In this document: positions 6,132-8,129 of the stretch, piece after piece | Position numbering within the stretch: position 1 is the stretch's first letter | Layout of the letters: each line of letters begins with the position of its first letter | Notes under the pieces: generated by a model | What the model was told of the DNA's origin: nothing | Seen by the model: the letters and a program-made list of their open reading frames with translations, nothing else | Database searches by the model: none | Position numbers and translations under genes: made by a program | DNA from: Clostridia bacterium | Lineage (GTDB): Bacteria; Bacillota; Clostridia; Oscillospirales; CAG-272 | Assembly (NCBI GenBank): GCA_017556845.1 | Contig: JAFYMA010000113.1 | Span: forward strand, 1-8,129 | DNA: 8,129 bases | Reading direction: 5' to 3'

Positions 6132-6169
6132 AAAAACAGCAGAGAAAATTTTCTCTGCTGTTTTTTTAC
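6128..6169. terminator. Bidirectional terminator: perfect 42-bp palindrome
   Basis: Each half has ACAGCAGAGAAAA, and the halves are flanked by seven A on the left and seven T on the right. Every base from 6128 to 6169 pairs with its partner around the centre 6148/6149. Read either way it is a stem followed by a T-run, so it can terminate both the transporter gene (plus) and the LRR lipoprotein gene (minus). The stop codon of the transporter (6129-6131) lies within the palindrome. Confidence 0.9.
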
Positions 6170-6174
6170 CGTAG

Positions 6175-6193
6175 GGGAGGCGTTCCGCCTCCC
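6175..6193. repeat. GC-rich hairpin next to the terminator
   Basis: GGGAGGCG (6175-6182) pairs with CGCCTCCC (6186-6193) around a TTC loop, an 8-bp almost all-GC stem. There is no T-run directly after it on either strand, so it is not itself a terminator. It may be a short dispersed repeat or a 3'-end stabilising stem on the lipoprotein mRNA. Confidence 0.6.
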
Positions 6194-6235
6194 GCATAAC
6201 ATTCGCTATTATATTTTACATTTTCTTTGAGTCTG

Positions 6236-6271
6236 TACGGTATCCTTTAACCTTGCTTATGCAATACCGTA
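6236..6271. repeat. 8-bp inverted repeat after the LRR lipoprotein stop
   Basis: TACGGTAT (6236-6243) and ATACCGTA (6264-6271) are exact inverse copies 20 bp apart, immediately after the stop codon at 6274-6272. The long loop and absent T-run argue against a terminator; a role is unknown. Confidence 0.45.
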
Positions 6272-8035
6272 TCACATCAAAAATATAATTTTGCAGTTGA
6301 TGTTATGGCCGTCATATATAATTACATCATCCCACATTCTTTTCGTGCCTTCGTAAACGATCGTATCAAGCTTCTTACATTCGGAAAGAACATCTTTGTC
6401 TATCCTTGTCACGCTGGCAGGTATGTACAGTATCTTGATATTCGAGTCTGCAAACGTACCTGTTTCTATTCGTTCGATGCCGTAAGGCAGCTTGAAGCCG
6501 TACAGCGACGTACATCCACGGAAAGCATTATGTGAAATACTCTTCACATCTCCTTGGAAAACTACCTTTCGAAGCTTCGTACAGCCATCAAACGCACCCG
6601 TACCTACTGATCGCAGGCTTCCGTTTGTGATTACGGTCTTTAAGGCGCGGCAGCCCTCAAAGGCATACGAGGATATACTCTCCACCGTCGGTGATACCGT
6701 ATATTCGCTTTCACTCTTGCCTAACGGATACCAGAGAAGCGTTTTCATATTCTTCGTATACAAAACGCCGTTTTCATCGCACGCATACTCTGTATGCTCA
6801 TCGTCAACGCTGATCGACGTCAGGTTTTTGCAAAAACGGAACGGATCGCCGAATACGATCTTCGCATTAGTTGGTATATGGTACGTTTTTGACGTATTTC
6901 CCGCAGGATACTGAATGATCTCATCATAATTATAATTATAGTTAGCGCCTTTTTTATACAGCACTCCGTTATCGTCGGAGTAATAATACTGATTGTCGGA
7001 TGCGACGGTTATCGCCTTTAAAGAGGTGCAGTTAAGGAATGCAGATCTTTCAATTTCCTCTGTGCTTGCAGGTATATCAATTTTTTCAAGTGAAGTACAG
7101 TTTTCAAATGCGCCGCTGTCGATATATGTTACCGTATCGGGAATTTTCACGTCGGTAAGCGATGAGCAGCCGTAGAACAGATCGTGCGTAATAGACTGCA
7201 AGGACTTGCCAAGCTTCGCTGTTTCAAGCGATGAGCAGCCCTTGAAGGCGCTGTGCTCTATCTTTGAAAGCGAATTCGAGAAGGCTATATGGGAAAGCGA
7301 TTCACAGTCAACAAATGCAAATCCTCCCACGCTTGTAACTGCTCCGCAGCCGACTATCTTGTCAAGTGCACGGCATTCCTTGAACGCTTCCTTTCCCAGA
7401 GTCTGCACGCTGTCAGAAAGAGATACTGAGCCAAGGCTGCGGCAGAATGCGAACGTTCTGTCTTCAATAGCCTTTACACCCGAGGGAACGCTTACACTTG
7501 TAAGCGCATAACACATATAAAACGCATCTGCGCCGATGCTTTGCAGGTTATCCGGCAATTCAACTGACGTTAAAGCATAGCAAAGACTGAATGCTCCATC
7601 GCCTATTTCAGTAACCGTATCGGGTATTTCAACACTCGTCGCGTTTTTACAGTCGGCAAACGCCTTTGCGGCAATTACGGTAACACCCTCTTTTATAACT
7701 ATCGACTTTACGTACGGGCGGTAAAGGTTCCACGGATAATCGGCGGCGTTTTTCTTATCCGCCATCACGCTGTCATTTTCCACCGTAAGCGTTCCGTTAC
7801 GGTCAAGAGAATATCCGTCGCCGTTTAATTCTACGGTATCCGTAGCATCCTCGGGCTCCGCTGCCGTTTCGCCCGTCGTCATCTGCTCTGTCTGAGCCTG
7901 TGTCTGCCCGTCAAGCGTTGATAACGACGTATCCTCGTCATTATCTGCCGTCTGACAAGCGGTAAGCAGCATACACGTTACTGAAAAAACAGCAACGGAT
8001 GCCTTGACGTTTTCTTTGAATCTGAACCTTTTCAT
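6272..8035 (-). CDS. BspA-like leucine-rich-repeat lipoprotein
   Basis: This 587-residue protein starts at ATG 8035, with AAGGAG (8047-8042) 6 nt upstream. An in-frame ATG at 8077 would add 14 residues, lacks such a site and would spoil the signal peptide. Residues 1-27 form a type II signal peptide (MKRFRFKENVK, hydrophobic core, lipobox LTAC), so Cys27 should be lipidated and the protein anchored outside the membrane. A Thr/Gln/Glu/Asp-rich linker (28-68) follows. A pre-LRR region (about 69-115) contains GDGYSLDRNGTLTV and YPWNLYRPY. LRR_5 units run from about 117 to 343, two spacer units with DDNGVLYKK / DENGVLYTK and a YPAG or YPLG motif lie at about 347-455, and more LRRs follow to about 555. 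The YEGTKRMWDDV ending is typical of BspA-like proteins. The partial gene at 1-765 has the same plan but a cleavable signal peptide. The ligand is unknown. Confidence 0.92.
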   Translation of the reverse strand: MKRFRFKENVKASVAVFSVTCMLLTACQTADNDEDTSLSTLDGQTQAQTEQMTTGETAAEPEDATDTVELNGDGYSLDRNGTLTVENDSVMADKKNAADYPWNLYRPYVKSIVIKEGVTVIAAKAFADCKNATSVEIPDTVTEIGDGAFSLCYALTSVELPDNLQSIGADAFYMCYALTSVSVPSGVKAIEDRTFAFCRSLGSVSLSDSVQTLGKEAFKECRALDKIVGCGAVTSVGGFAFVDCESLSHIAFSNSLSKIEHSAFKGCSSLETAKLGKSLQSITHDLFYGCSSLTDVKIPDTVTYIDSGAFENCTSLEKIDIPASTEEIERSAFLNCTSLKAITVASDNQYYYSDDNGVLYKKGANYNYNYDEIIQYPAGNTSKTYHIPTNAKIVFGDPFRFCKNLTSISVDDEHTEYACDENGVLYTKNMKTLLWYPLGKSESEYTVSPTVESISSYAFEGCRALKTVITNGSLRSVGTGAFDGCTKLRKVVFQGDVKSISHNAFRGCTSLYGFKLPYGIERIETGTFADSNIKILYIPASVTRIDKDVLSECKKLDTIVYEGTKRMWDDVIIYDGHNINCKIIFLM

Positions 8036-8081
8036 AGCTTTCTCCTTATAATTATATTTCGTTGATCCTGATGCCATTATT

Positions 8082-8090
8082 ATTGTAACA
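8082..8090 (-). promoter_or_regulatory. Possible extended -10 of the LRR lipoprotein gene
   Basis: On the minus strand, TG-T-TACAAT lies at 8090-8082, about 47 nt before the ATG, with no convincing -35 box. A 12-bp palindrome, TACATATATGTA (8102-8113), sits where the -35 region should be and might be a regulator site. Confidence 0.35.
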
Positions 8091-8129
8091 TAGCGACAGT
8101 GTACATATATGTATTAAATTCTACATAAT

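Noticed and set aside
6492..6914. 140-codon plus-strand frame inside the LRR lipoprotein gene
   Set aside because: It is antisense to the repeat-rich lipoprotein coding sequence and has no independent support.
8051..8056. Minus-strand TATAAT near the lipoprotein gene
   Set aside because: Transcription from it would begin within or at the ribosome binding site, leaving almost no leader.
8036..8077. Upstream ATG at 8077 as the start of the LRR lipoprotein
   Set aside because: It lacks a ribosome binding site and would put 14 polar residues ahead of a normal lipoprotein signal peptide; the ATG at 8035 has AAGGAG at ideal spacing.

Overview
The window most likely comes from an anaerobic, endospore-forming Clostridia-type Firmicute, plausibly a gut Oscillospirales/Ruminococcaceae relative. 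The evidence is a SpoVAF/GerA-family spore germination protein, a B. subtilis EndoA-like MazF, BspA-type leucine-rich-repeat surface proteins, strong AAGGAG-type ribosome binding sites, extended -10 promoters and dispersed intergenic hairpin repeats. The genus is inference; nothing here fixes it.

Layout, left to right. (1) 1-765, minus: the first 255 codons of a secreted BspA-like LRR protein that runs off the left edge, written as an almost perfect 69-bp DNA repeat. A good promoter lies at 803-831. A 12-bp inverted repeat (760-771 / 808-819) covers the start codon. (2) 2677 to 894, minus: a two-gene operon, mazF (EndoA-like toxin) overlapping a spoVAF-like gene by one base in a TGATG junction; no antitoxin gene is visible. 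(3) 2678-2948: no gene. It holds the terminator of the next gene and a cluster of tandem mini-hairpins separated by GCATCAC-type words. (4) 4802 to 2949, minus: a cytoplasmic GH36-like alpha-galactosidase with an altered substrate-pocket motif. (5) 4803-4964: a divergent promoter region with two well-formed extended -10 promoters back to back. (6) 4965-6131, plus: an AI-2E-family (UPF0118-type) membrane transporter. (7) 6128-6169: a perfect 42-bp palindrome acting as a shared terminator for the convergent genes on either side. (8) 8035 to 6272, minus: a BspA-like LRR lipoprotein.

The genes do not form one obvious pathway. The two LRR proteins share a domain plan and are presumably surface or secreted binding proteins. 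The GH36 enzyme and the transporter-like protein are single-gene units. The most unusual association is the toxin gene translationally joined to a spore germination gene. I see no phage, IS, CRISPR, integrase, tRNA or rRNA, and no clear new multi-gene defence or biosynthetic system. The items most worth a second look are the antitoxin-less mazF-spoVAF operon, the hairpin repeat cluster, the inverted repeat over the LRR gene start, and the altered GH36 motif.
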